Assembly: GCA_017860345.1 (NCBI GenBank)
Contig: JAFNAV010000008.1
Location: 1 to 64,000, forward strand
Length of the DNA: 64,000 nt
Reading direction: 5' to 3'
Source: Bacteroidota bacterium
GTDB lineage: Bacteria; Bacteroidota; Bacteroidia; Bacteroidales; Paludibacteraceae
The position numbers and the translations under genes are program-made. The stretch's first letter is position 1. Every line of letters begins with the position of its first letter. The notes below the pieces were generated by a model. That model ran no database searches and had not been told where the DNA came from. It saw only the letters and a list, made by a program, of their open reading frames with translations. Shown one piece after another: positions 1 to 6,206 of the stretch.

Positions 1-116
1 CCAACCACGTTAACAGCCGGAATTGCGAAGCCGGTTTCTTTAGCTACTTTGAAAATATATTGCAGATCGTCGCCGGTAACTACACCGGGTTTTACTGCAT
101 CAGAGATCTTACCCAT
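1..116 (-). CDS. fba: class II fructose-bisphosphate aldolase, 5' end only
   Basis: This is the first 38 codons of a minus-strand gene that runs off the left edge. The visible N-terminus begins MGKISDAVKPGVVTGDDLQY and ends in AIPAVNVV, which I recognise as the start of the class II (zinc-dependent) fructose-1,6-bisphosphate aldolase of Bacteroidota. That enzyme interconverts fructose-1,6-bisphosphate with glyceraldehyde-3-phosphate and dihydroxyacetone phosphate in glycolysis and gluconeogenesis. The catalytic zinc ligands lie outside the window, so the call rests on N-terminal similarity alone. Confidence 0.75.
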   Translation of the reverse strand, partial: MGKISDAVKPGVVTGDDLQYIFKVAKETGFAIPAVNVV

Positions 117-219
117 AATTTTTTAAAATTTTAGTTATTGAGTAAATATAACAACTGAGCGCGAATAAAGTTTGACAACTACATTCTGAAATAATGATAA
201 AAAAACTTCCGGGTTTGGT

Positions 220-933
220 TCAGAGCTTGAGGTAGTAATCTTTAGCTAATTGAATAAATTCGGCGCTGTATTCATGTCTTGTATCTGTCTCTATGGTAAG
301 TTCAGCATTGTGGCATGGCAATTTTTCTCTTCCCAATTCTATCAGCAACCGTTTTACCTCTGCCCCGGGTTTGGGGTAAACGCTTATTATCTTATTGCAA
401 TACAAGCTCTGGGTTTGGGCGTAGTTTACACAATCATAACCTTCGTTTACAGGGAGTATCAGGCATATTTTCCCGGTATTGCTCAGTAGTTTTTCCGAGC
501 AATTTATCAATTCGGTATGGGTGAGCGTGTCGGTGTGTCGTGCTGTGTTGCGCTGAGCATCAGGTGCTTTGAGCGAATTTATAAAAAATGGAGGATTTGA
601 AACAATCAAATCAAACTTTTGTAATGAACAATCGGCATATTCCTGTACCGACATTTTTTGCGCCGAAAGACGCTCAGCCCAGGGCGAGTTCCTGAAGTTT
701 TCAGTTGCCTGCTTTACTGCGTCACTATCTATATCAATGGCAGTAATCTGAGCGTTGGTGCGCTGAGCTATCATCAGAGCTATCAGTCCGCTGCCTGTGC
801 CAATATCCAAAACAGAGCTGGCTTGGGCTGCATCGGCCCAGGCGCCCAGCAATACGCCATCGATACCTACTTTCATAGCGCACAGATGGTGGTAAACAGT
901 GAATTGCTTAAAGCTGAAATACGGATTTGGCAT
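220..933 (-). CDS. trmN6: tRNA1(Val) (adenine37-N6)-methyltransferase (TrmN6/YfiC family)
   Basis: A 237-residue class I SAM-dependent methyltransferase. It opens with MPNPYFSFKQFTVYHH and the MKVGIDGVLLGAWA segment typical of YfiC/TrmN6. The SAM-binding motif I is VLDIGTGSGLIALMIAQR and the catalytic motif is DLIVSNPPFF (N-P-P-F, as in adenine-N6 methylases). Family members methylate A37 of tRNA-Val. The frame stays open upstream to 1188, but that extension is Arg/Ala-rich and is only the other-frame reading of the Ser/Arg-rich gene next door, so the start at 933 is preferred. The gene lies 10 nt downstream of the Spy-like gene on the same strand and may be cotranscribed with it. Confidence 0.85.
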   Translation of the reverse strand: MPNPYFSFKQFTVYHHLCAMKVGIDGVLLGAWADAAQASSVLDIGTGSGLIALMIAQRTNAQITAIDIDSDAVKQATENFRNSPWAERLSAQKMSVQEYADCSLQKFDLIVSNPPFFINSLKAPDAQRNTARHTDTLTHTELINCSEKLLSNTGKICLILPVNEGYDCVNYAQTQSLYCNKIISVYPKPGAEVKRLLIELGREKLPCHNAELTIETDTRHEYSAEFIQLAKDYYLKL

Positions 934-943
934 GTTTGATTTT

Positions 944-1756
944 TTATCTGCGGCCTGAGCCCGATGTGTTCCCGGAACGTTCGCTACTACTTGTTCGTTC
1001 GTTGCTGCCCGAACTGCTACGCGAGCTACTGCGCGATGATTCATTATTACCTGAACTTTGACGCGTCGATTGCGATGGCTGAGTAGACGTACTGCGCGAC
1101 CCCGACGCACTTCTTGATCCTGAATTGTCGTTGGCGCTGCGGGTTCTTTCGGTAGTGCTGCTTTCTCTGCCCGAGCTCCCCGATGCACGGGGTGCGCTGT
1201 AAGATGGCTGGTACGGATTACGCGAAATTGTGGGAGCGCCGGTCTGGTATTGCCGATCCGACCGGGTTCTTGTCGATGGTTGTTGATTGTAGTTTCGGGC
1301 GTCGCGTGATGCGTTAGAACTGTTATCCGACTGTCTGAAGTTTTGCGATTGTGGCAGAACTCTGCTGTCGGTATTGGCTCTGCTTCCCTGCGGTGTTACA
1401 GTGTTTACATCCGAACTTCTGAACGATGATCGTTCGTAGCGTTTGTTTTGTAAACGGGTATACTGGTCGTTATTCAAAACCCTCTTTAGCTCATTGTCCT
1501 TATCTTTAATGCGTTGCATAGCTTCGCTGCGCGAGTTTGAATTTTGCCGGGCACGTGCATACTTAAGGTTTATTTCATTGATTTGCTTAGCTTGTTCCGG
1601 GCTTAAATTCAGTTCCTCCTGAAGTTTTTCGGTTTGTCGGGCTGCTTCTAATTCGGGGGTGCGTTCTGGTTGGGTGTTTGGGTTTTGTCCGGCCGTATAG
1701 TGCACCGGATATATCAGCATAATAAGAATTAACGATATGATTTTCAGAAATTTCAT
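944..1756 (-). CDS. secreted Spy/CpxP-like protein with Ser/Arg/Asn-rich tail
   Basis: A 270-residue exported protein. Residues 1-24 form a signal peptide (MKFLKIISLILIMLIYPVHY). About residues 40-105 are helical and charged, with LNLSPEQAKQINEINLKYAR and a later LKRVLNNDQYTRLQNKR, which resembles the LTxxQ repeat of the Spy/CpxP periplasmic chaperone family. From about residue 110 to the end the protein is low complexity, dominated by Ser, Arg, Asn, Gly and Gln, and would be disordered and basic. The start at 1756 is chosen because it begins the signal peptide and a good promoter lies upstream; an in-frame ATG at 1864 lies within that promoter. The function of the tail is unknown. Confidence 0.6.
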   Translation of the reverse strand: MKFLKIISLILIMLIYPVHYTAGQNPNTQPERTPELEAARQTEKLQEELNLSPEQAKQINEINLKYARARQNSNSRSEAMQRIKDKDNELKRVLNNDQYTRLQNKRYERSSFRSSDVNTVTPQGSRANTDSRVLPQSQNFRQSDNSSNASRDARNYNQQPSTRTRSDRQYQTGAPTISRNPYQPSYSAPRASGSSGRESSTTERTRSANDNSGSRSASGSRSTSTQPSQSTRQSSGNNESSRSSSRSSSGSNERTSSSERSGNTSGSGRR

Positions 1757-1834
1757 TGTAAATATAAACAAAACATTACACCATAAAAGTGCTGCAATGA
1801 TTGTGCCAGATAGCGGAAATTGAATAAATTTATA

Positions 1835-1864
1835 CAAAAATAAGAATAATGAATGATAATACAA
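1835..1864 (-). promoter_or_regulatory. Bacteroidota-type promoter for the Spy-like gene
   Basis: On the minus strand there is a TTG at 1864-1862, a 19-nt spacer, and TATTTTTG at 1842-1835, which matches the TAnnTTTG -7 box. It lies about 80 nt before the start codon at 1756. It falls in the 322-bp intergenic stretch 1757-2078, whose other feature is the terminator at 2011-2057. Confidence 0.55.
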
Positions 1865-2010
1865 TAAGGTTAAGATGATTCGCAGGTATTAATCAGATTT
1901 TTATCGGTTTAGCTAATCGTTGAGTTTGCGCGGCTTCTGTAGCGATTCGCGTAATAAAACAAAGCCGGTTTAAACGAGTAATTTTTTGACGTGTATTAAA
2001 CTGTTTGGAT

Positions 2011-2057
2011 ACAAAAAAACCTGCAAACCCGAATATTAAACTCCGGATTGCAGGTTT
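2011..2057 (-). terminator. intrinsic terminator after the thioredoxin gene
   Basis: A perfect 10-bp inverted repeat (AAACCTGCAA at 2017-2026, TTGCAGGTTT at 2048-2057) is followed on the minus strand by seven T residues. It lies 22 nt past the stop codon of the thioredoxin lipoprotein gene. Confidence 0.8.
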
Positions 2058-2078
2058 CTTATTTCCTCTTCAAAAAGG

Positions 2079-2561
2079 TTATTTCTTTTTCAGCAGCACC
2101 TCATCAATGGCTTGTTTGAAGGCATCTTTAGGCATAGCGCCTTGTGCCATCTGAGGATTTTCGCCCATCGGGCAGAAAAGCAGGGTAGGTATGCTGCGTA
2201 TCCCGAAAGCTGCGGCAAGGTCCATCTCTTCTTCGGTATTTACTTTGTAGATATAGATTTGTCCGTCGTATTCCTTAGCCAGTTCCTCAAGAATTGGCGC
2301 TATTACTTTACAAGGACCGCACCACGATGCGTAAAAGTCTATAATACAAGGTTTATCACCCAGATACTTCCATTCGGTAGGGTTGGCTTCGTAATTTGCC
2401 ACTTTAGCCATAAATTCAGCTTTAGTCAAATGTATTGTTCCCATTTTTTTTACTTCGTTAGTTTGTTTATCTTTTTCGTCATTATTATCTTTAGCTTTAC
2501 CTGCGCAGGCTGTAAACGCAACCACTACAAGCATTAATACAGCTCCAATGAGTTTTTTCAT
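2079..2561 (-). CDS. thioredoxin-fold lipoprotein
   Basis: A 160-residue protein with a lipoprotein signal peptide (lipobox VAFTAC, Cys19) and a thioredoxin domain from about residue 45. The redox site WCGPC is at residues 80-84 and the cis-proline is in IRSIPTLL. The protein should be anchored on the periplasmic side of the envelope and act in thiol-disulfide exchange. CGPC is the reducing-type dipeptide of classical thioredoxins rather than that of DsbA. It lies 40 nt downstream of the HMA gene on the same strand and may be read with the ArsR-led group of cysteine-containing proteins. The terminator at 2011-2057 closes the unit. Confidence 0.85.
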   Translation of the reverse strand: MKKLIGAVLMLVVVAFTACAGKAKDNNDEKDKQTNEVKKMGTIHLTKAEFMAKVANYEANPTEWKYLGDKPCIIDFYASWCGPCKVIAPILEELAKEYDGQIYIYKVNTEEEMDLAAAFGIRSIPTLLFCPMGENPQMAQGAMPKDAFKQAIDEVLLKKK

Positions 2562-2601
2562 ACACGATAGTCTTTATTATTGAGTTAGTTTTTATATATA
2601 T

Positions 2602-2859
2602 TTATAATTCACATCCTTTGTAATTGGGTTCCTCGTAATCAGCTTCGTTGCTGTTGGGCTGAATTTCGTTCCAACCCAACGATTCGAGTATGGCAGCTAT
2701 TTCTGCGCGGCTAACTTCATCGGTATGGTTAACCACGATACTACCGTCAATGCGATCGATTTCTGCACCAAACACGCCTCTGAGAGTTCCGATGGTTTTA
2801 AGTACCTGATTGTTGCAGGTCATACATCCGTTTTTTGATACCAAAAAATTACTGTACAT
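2602..2859 (-). CDS. small heavy-metal-associated (HMA) domain protein
   Basis: An 85-residue protein with the ferredoxin-like HMA pattern: a beta strand ending in the metal loop, then QVLKTIGTLRGVFGAEIDRIDGSIVVNH, then an amphipathic helix and ESLGW. In usual HMA domains the loop reads GMTCxxC. Here it reads GCMTCNNQ (Cys12 and Cys15 from this start), so the CxxC pair is shifted three residues upstream and the normal second Cys is Gln. The start at 2859 gives an 11-nt overlap with the preceding gene; an ATG at 2892 would add 11 residues without homology. It probably binds or transfers a soft metal for the operon's membrane proteins, but this is inference. Confidence 0.7.
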   Translation of the reverse strand: MYSNFLVSKNGCMTCNNQVLKTIGTLRGVFGAEIDRIDGSIVVNHTDEVSRAEIAAILESLGWNEIQPNSNEADYEEPNYKGCEL

Positions 2860-3112
2860 CGCTTTTTTGTTTGTTGGGTTCGTATTTGTCAAATTTCATT
2901 ACCTGTTTTTCTTTATTTTCAGGTACATTGGAGGTACAGGCACCTCCCGGGCAACCAATATTGAGCAATGCCTGAAATCCAAAAAAGGCTGCTCCAAAGG
3001 CATATAAGCTCTCCTTGGTTACGATATACCCGATAAGCAATCCCACAGCAACCACTGCCTTGATAACTCTGGCAGCATCCCAGGCTGAAAAATATTTTTT
3101 AATTGTTTCCAT
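2849..3112 (-). CDS. small membrane protein, YgaP/DUF2892-like, with GCPGGAC motif
   Basis: An 87-residue protein with an amphipathic start (METIKKYFSAWDAARVIK), two hydrophobic segments at about residues 17-31 and 36-51, and a cysteine loop IGCPGGACT at about 52-60. The tail is soluble and lysine-rich. The layout resembles the inner-membrane-domain family of YgaP-like small proteins often found beside ArsR regulators in Bacteroidota. It overlaps the upstream DUF6132-like gene by 14 nt and the downstream HMA gene by 11 nt, so the three are probably translationally coupled. The two-cysteine loop suggests metal or thiol chemistry, but no function is established. Confidence 0.55.
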   Translation of the reverse strand: METIKKYFSAWDAARVIKAVVAVGLLIGYIVTKESLYAFGAAFFGFQALLNIGCPGGACTSNVPENKEKQVMKFDKYEPNKQKSDVQ

Positions 3113-3317
3113 GTTCTTTGGTTTCTTTCTTTTTAAACAAATCGAATAATAAATAGCCTATCAAAGCGCCGTATATCACACTGATATAAGGGTTGGAGGT
3201 AATAGGGCAAGTGCCGCTCTGGCAGCCTACAAAATGATAGTACAGGTATCCTCCGATTGCCCCGGTAACTATTCCGGCTATTTTTAGCAGGTGTTTTTGC
3301 AGAAATATCTTTAGCAT
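3099..3317 (-). CDS. DUF6132-like small membrane protein
   Basis: A 72-residue protein with two transmembrane helices (about residues 9-30 and 45-61) separated by the conserved loop GCQSGTCPITSNPY. I recognise this loop from the DUF6132 family of Bacteroidota. The start at 3317 is chosen because it begins at the hydrophobic protein; the open frame extends to 3428 but that part overlaps the end of the arsR-type gene and has no recognisable content. The cysteine pair facing a membrane boundary recurs in the next gene, which suggests related roles in the same ArsR-controlled operon. Confidence 0.65.
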   Translation of the reverse strand: MLKIFLQKHLLKIAGIVTGAIGGYLYYHFVGCQSGTCPITSNPYISVIYGALIGYLLFDLFKKKETKEHGNN

Positions 3318-3381
3318 GTTGTTTCTTTTTAATTTATATGTATATTCAAACAAGTGTTCATTTGTTTCGGTAAAAAATATA

Positions 3382-3681
3382 TTATTCAGCACAGTTGCAG
3401 GTTTTAATACAATCGATAATCTGCACAATTTGTTTGTTTTTTAATGAATAATAGCAATTCTTTCCATCGCGGCGGCAATTCAATATGCCTTTAGCGCGCA
3501 TGTCGGTCAGGTGGTGAGATAGCAGGGATTGCTCGCAGCGCAACTCTTCACCAAGCTGCGATACGTTCATTTCCTCCTTTTCTGCAAGCAAGGCTATAAC
3601 ACAAAGACGCGTACCATTAGAAATGGCCTTCAGCGTATATGCTGCATTTTCCATAAGCTGTATTTGGTTTTTTAAATCCAT
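3382..3681 (-). CDS. ArsR/SmtB-family repressor
   Basis: A 99-residue winged-helix regulator: AYTLKAISNGTRLCVIALL (helices 1-2), MNVSQLGEELRCEQSLLSHHLTDMRAKGI (recognition helix with SLLSHHL), then the wing RRDGKNCYYSL. Cysteines occur at CVIALL, in the recognition region (RCEQS), in the wing, and in the C-terminal KTCNC. The exact metal-box ELCVCD is absent, so the inducer is not clear from the sequence. The start at 3681 is used because the upstream ATG at 3720 lies inside the promoter. It is the first gene of the minus-strand group running to the thioredoxin gene. Confidence 0.8.
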   Translation of the reverse strand: MDLKNQIQLMENAAYTLKAISNGTRLCVIALLAEKEEMNVSQLGEELRCEQSLLSHHLTDMRAKGILNCRRDGKNCYYSLKNKQIVQIIDCIKTCNCAE

Positions 3682-3697
3682 ATCGATAAACTTTGCA

Positions 3698-3729
3698 CAA
3701 AAGTATGAACATTTATTCATATGTGCAAA
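3698..3729 (-). promoter_or_regulatory. promoter and palindromic ArsR operator
   Basis: On the minus strand TTTG (3729-3726) is followed by a 20-nt spacer and TACTTTTG (3705-3698), a full Bacteroidota promoter. The spacer contains a perfect inverted repeat, TATGAA-N6-TTCATA (3704-3721), of the kind bound by ArsR/SmtB repressors. Binding there would block the promoter, so autoregulation of the operon is a reasonable inference. Confidence 0.7.
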
Positions 3730-3829
3730 TATTTTGAGGAATATTAATATAAATTCGTTTAAACCATATCTTATGTAAAAAAATATCAGCTTTCAGTATA
3801 ATAGCGATATGGGTTATTGAAGAAAAAAG

Positions 3830-3837
3830 TATCTTTG
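3830..3837 (+). promoter_or_regulatory. -7 promoter box for aroB
   Basis: TATCTTTG, an exact TAnnTTTG box, lies 18 nt before the aroB start codon. No clear -33 TTTG is seen at the expected distance. Confidence 0.5.
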
Positions 3838-3855
3838 TAAACCAATTGAAAAACG

Positions 3856-4908
3856 ATGAATCAACAGGTTACAAAGATATGCCGGGATTTTATACCGGAG
3901 TTGAATGAGGCTATCGGTAGTCAGAGTCCCGAAACGATATTTATACTTACCGACGACAATACGCAGAGGCTTTGCCTGCCCGGTGTACTACAGTCGGAGA
4001 AACTTGCCGGAAGCCATGTGATTAATATCCCGAGTGGCGATGAGCATAAAACCATCGATTCGGCTGTACGGATATGGCAATATCTGAGCGACCATAAGGC
4101 CACCCGAAAATCGCTGATGATCAATGTGGGAGGTGGAATGATTACGGATATAGGCGGTTTTGCAGCGTCAACATTTAAGCGCGGTATACGTTATATCAAC
4201 GTGTCAACCTCGTTACTTGGTGCTGTAGATGCGGCTACGGGAGGTAAAACGGGCATCAATTTTGCTGGGCTTAAAAACGAGATAGGTGTTTTTTCGCCTG
4301 CTTCGGATGTGCTTATTAATATCGACTTTTTCCGCACGCTCGATGACAGTAATTTGCGCTCGGGATACGCCGAAATGGTGAAACATGCCTTGATAGATAC
4401 CCGTAAGGAATGGGACGAGATTCTGAAATTTGATCTCGAAAATATCAATTTTGATGAGCTCAGAGAATTAGTGGACAGGAGCATACGTATTAAGGAGCGT
4501 GTGGTGGAGCAGGACCCTTTTGAGGCCAATATCCGCAAGGCTCTGAATCTGGGGCATACTTTCGGACATGCTTTTGAGAGTCACTCCTATAAGGTAAATC
4601 GACCGGTACTGCATGGTTATGCAGTAATGTGGGGTTTGTTGTGCGAACTGTATTTGTCGCATGCGAAGCTGAATTTCCCCAAGGATGATTTATTGAAACT
4701 CAAGTACATGATAAAAAATTATTATGGCTCGTTTTATATCGACTGCAACGATTATGATGGCTTGCTGGAACTGATGACACATGATAAAAAGAACGAATCG
4801 GCCGAAATAAATTTTACCTTGCTTTCGGATATTGGCGAAATACATATTAATCAGACTGCCACGAAAGAAGAAATTTTTGAGTGCTTTGATTTTTTCAGCG
4901 GATGTTGA
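3856..4908 (+). CDS. aroB: 3-dehydroquinate synthase
   Basis: A 350-residue enzyme of the shikimate pathway that converts DAHP to 3-dehydroquinate using NAD+ and a divalent metal. The family landmarks are present: the dinucleotide-binding segment NVGGGMITDIGGFAAST, the STSLLGAVDAATGGKTGIN segment, the SGYAEMVKHALI helix, and the metal-binding motif NLGHTFGHAFES. Length is normal. The start is supported by the -7 box 18 nt upstream. Confidence 0.93.
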   Translation: MNQQVTKICRDFIPELNEAIGSQSPETIFILTDDNTQRLCLPGVLQSEKLAGSHVINIPSGDEHKTIDSAVRIWQYLSDHKATRKSLMINVGGGMITDIGGFAASTFKRGIRYINVSTSLLGAVDAATGGKTGINFAGLKNEIGVFSPASDVLINIDFFRTLDDSNLRSGYAEMVKHALIDTRKEWDEILKFDLENINFDELRELVDRSIRIKERVVEQDPFEANIRKALNLGHTFGHAFESHSYKVNRPVLHGYAVMWGLLCELYLSHAKLNFPKDDLLKLKYMIKNYYGSFYIDCNDYDGLLELMTHDKKNESAEINFTLLSDIGEIHINQTATKEEIFECFDFFSGC

Positions 4909-4958
4909 GATAGTTGAGGCCTTTTACGGGTGTTCTTTTTGAAAATTGAATTTTTTAT

Positions 4959-5032
4959 GAAACGGGCATTTAAAGTCTAAAACAGGTTCAATGCAAGTTT
5001 TGTACGAATATAAAAAAGAAATTATTATCGTA
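4959..5032 (+). promoter_or_regulatory. structured leader, copy A, before the CoA-binding protein gene
   Basis: First copy of a leader that recurs in this window. The 5' arm is GAAAC-GG-GCATT (4959-4970) and the 3' arm is AATGC-AA-GTTTT (4990-5001). The two 5-bp helices pair fully (one G-T) around a 2x2 internal loop, with a 19-nt apical loop. The A-rich tract TAAAAAAGAAATTATT (5011-5026) ends 6 nt before ATG 5033. The other copies are at 5495, 23394, 61930-62019 (minus), 36908-36998 (minus) and 56664-56717 (minus). Confidence 0.55.
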
Positions 5033-5392
5033 ATGAAAAAGACATTAATTATTGGAGCAAGCAACAATCCTGAAAGATATGCTTATAAGGCAGCAGAAAG
5101 ACTGCTGAGTTATGGACATGAAATAGAGTTGCTCGGACTCAGAAATGATGAAATTTTTGGTAAAGTAATAGATACAGAAAGAAAACAATATACCGGAGTA
5201 GATACGGTTACGCTTTACGTTGGGCCGCAGCGCCAGCCCGATTATTATGATTATGTGCTTTCGCTCAAGCCCAGGCGAGTGATATTTAATCCCGGAACCG
5301 AGAACAATGAGTTTGAAACTCTGCTTCGCCAAAACGGCATTGAGGCCGAAGAGGCATGTACGCTGGTATTGCTGGGAACGGGACAGTTCTGA
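5033..5392 (+). CDS. CoA-binding (YccU-like) domain protein
   Basis: A 119-residue Rossmann-type protein of the CoA_binding_2/YccU family. It begins MKKTLIIGASNNPERYAYKA, a glycine-poor nucleotide-binding turn typical of this family, and contains SLKPRRVIFNPGTENNEFE, matching the family's conserved NPG element. These proteins are thought to bind CoA or a related ligand, but no reaction is established. The start at 5033 follows directly after the structured leader; the in-frame ATG at 4991 would start inside the leader's 3' arm. Confidence 0.8.
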   Translation: MKKTLIIGASNNPERYAYKAAERLLSYGHEIELLGLRNDEIFGKVIDTERKQYTGVDTVTLYVGPQRQPDYYDYVLSLKPRRVIFNPGTENNEFETLLRQNGIEAEEACTLVLLGTGQF

Positions 5393-5494
5393 GTTGTAGA
5401 AAACAGGGCTGAGATTTTTTATTGAAACAATATTTGATAAACACAAAATATAAAAAAAATAAACAGAATTTTCTTTTCAGGAAGTTTGAATTGT

Positions 5495-5584
5495 GAAGCG
5501 AGCATTAAAAACAGAGGTTAAACATCAAAGAACATGTTTGGTGCAGGTTTCACACTATATATTAAAAAAAACAATTATTCTCGG
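5495..5584 (+). promoter_or_regulatory. structured leader, copy B, before dapB
   Basis: The 5' arm is GAAGC-GA-GCATT (5495-5506) and the 3' arm is GGTGC-AG-GTTTC (5540-5551). All ten positions pair if G-T is allowed, although both arms differ from the other copies; this is compensatory change. The A-rich tract ATTAAAAAAAACAATTATT (5561-5579) ends 5 nt before the dapB ATG at 5585. Confidence 0.55.
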
Positions 5585-6162
5585 ATGAAAATAGCATTAA
5601 TTGGTTATGGTAAGATGGGCAAGGTGATTGAACGCATTGCACTGGAGAGAGGACACGAGTGGTGTCGGGTACTACAGGCTGGGTCGATGCGCTTCCCGAG
5701 CTTACAAAAGAAATTGAGACAAAAGGATATACGCTGTTTTGGTCGTCGAATTTTAGCTTGGGCGTAAATATCTTTATGGCAGTAAACAAATATCTGGCAC
5801 GGCTGATGAACAATTTTCCGGCCTACGAGGTAGCTATGACTGAGGTACATCATACGCAAAAATTAGATGCTCCCAGTGGTACGGCAATAACGCTGGCCGA
5901 AGGAATTATCGAAAATCTTGACCGGAAAAATTCGTGGGTTAGCGAAACGGCTAATAATCCGGCCGAACTGGTTATCAAGTCGATTCGCGAAGGTCAGGTT
6001 CCGGGTATTCATACCATTAGGTACGAGTCGGCCGACGATTCTATTGAAATTACGCACGATGCTAAAAGTCGCGAAGGGCTGGCATTGGGTGCTGTGATGG
6101 CTGCTGAGTTTACCGCAGGTAAAAAAGGCCTGCTCGGAATGCAGGATATGTTTAAATTCTGA
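5585..6162 (+). pseudogene. dapB: 4-hydroxy-tetrahydrodipicolinate reductase gene with out-of-frame internal deletion
   Basis: The first 25 codons from ATG 5585 read MKIALIGYGKMGKVIERIAL..GHE, the Rossmann start of DapB. At about 5657 the frame changes, and from 5659 the sequence resumes as VVSGTTGWVDALPEL and runs to the normal end, including FWSSNFSLGVN, the substrate site HHTQKLDAPSGTA and GLLGMQDMFKF. From my memory of Bacteroides DapB, about 45-47 residues (roughly 140 nt, a length of 1 mod 3) are missing between GHE and VVSGTTGW. The lost part carries the rest of the NAD(P)H-binding fold. Neither piece could be a functional reductase, and dapB is normally needed for lysine and diaminopimelate synthesis. 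Deletion in this strain and assembly error are both possible. Confidence 0.85.
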
Positions 6163-6206
6163 TTTTTCTAAAAATATTATTATCCATACAAATTATATTG
6201 ATTGAT

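Noticed and set aside
934-1188. N-terminal extension of the TrmN6-like gene up to 1188
   Set aside because: The extra 85 residues are Arg/Ala-rich and overlap the Ser/Arg-rich gene in another frame; the family starts at MPNPYFSF.
5534-5584. Upstream ATG for dapB at 5534
   Set aside because: It lies inside structured leader copy B and the added residues are not part of DapB, which starts MKIALIGYGKMG.
5585-6162. Programmed frameshift in dapB
   Set aside because: The frames do not meet at a slippery site and a block of conserved sequence is absent between the halves; a deletion explains it better.
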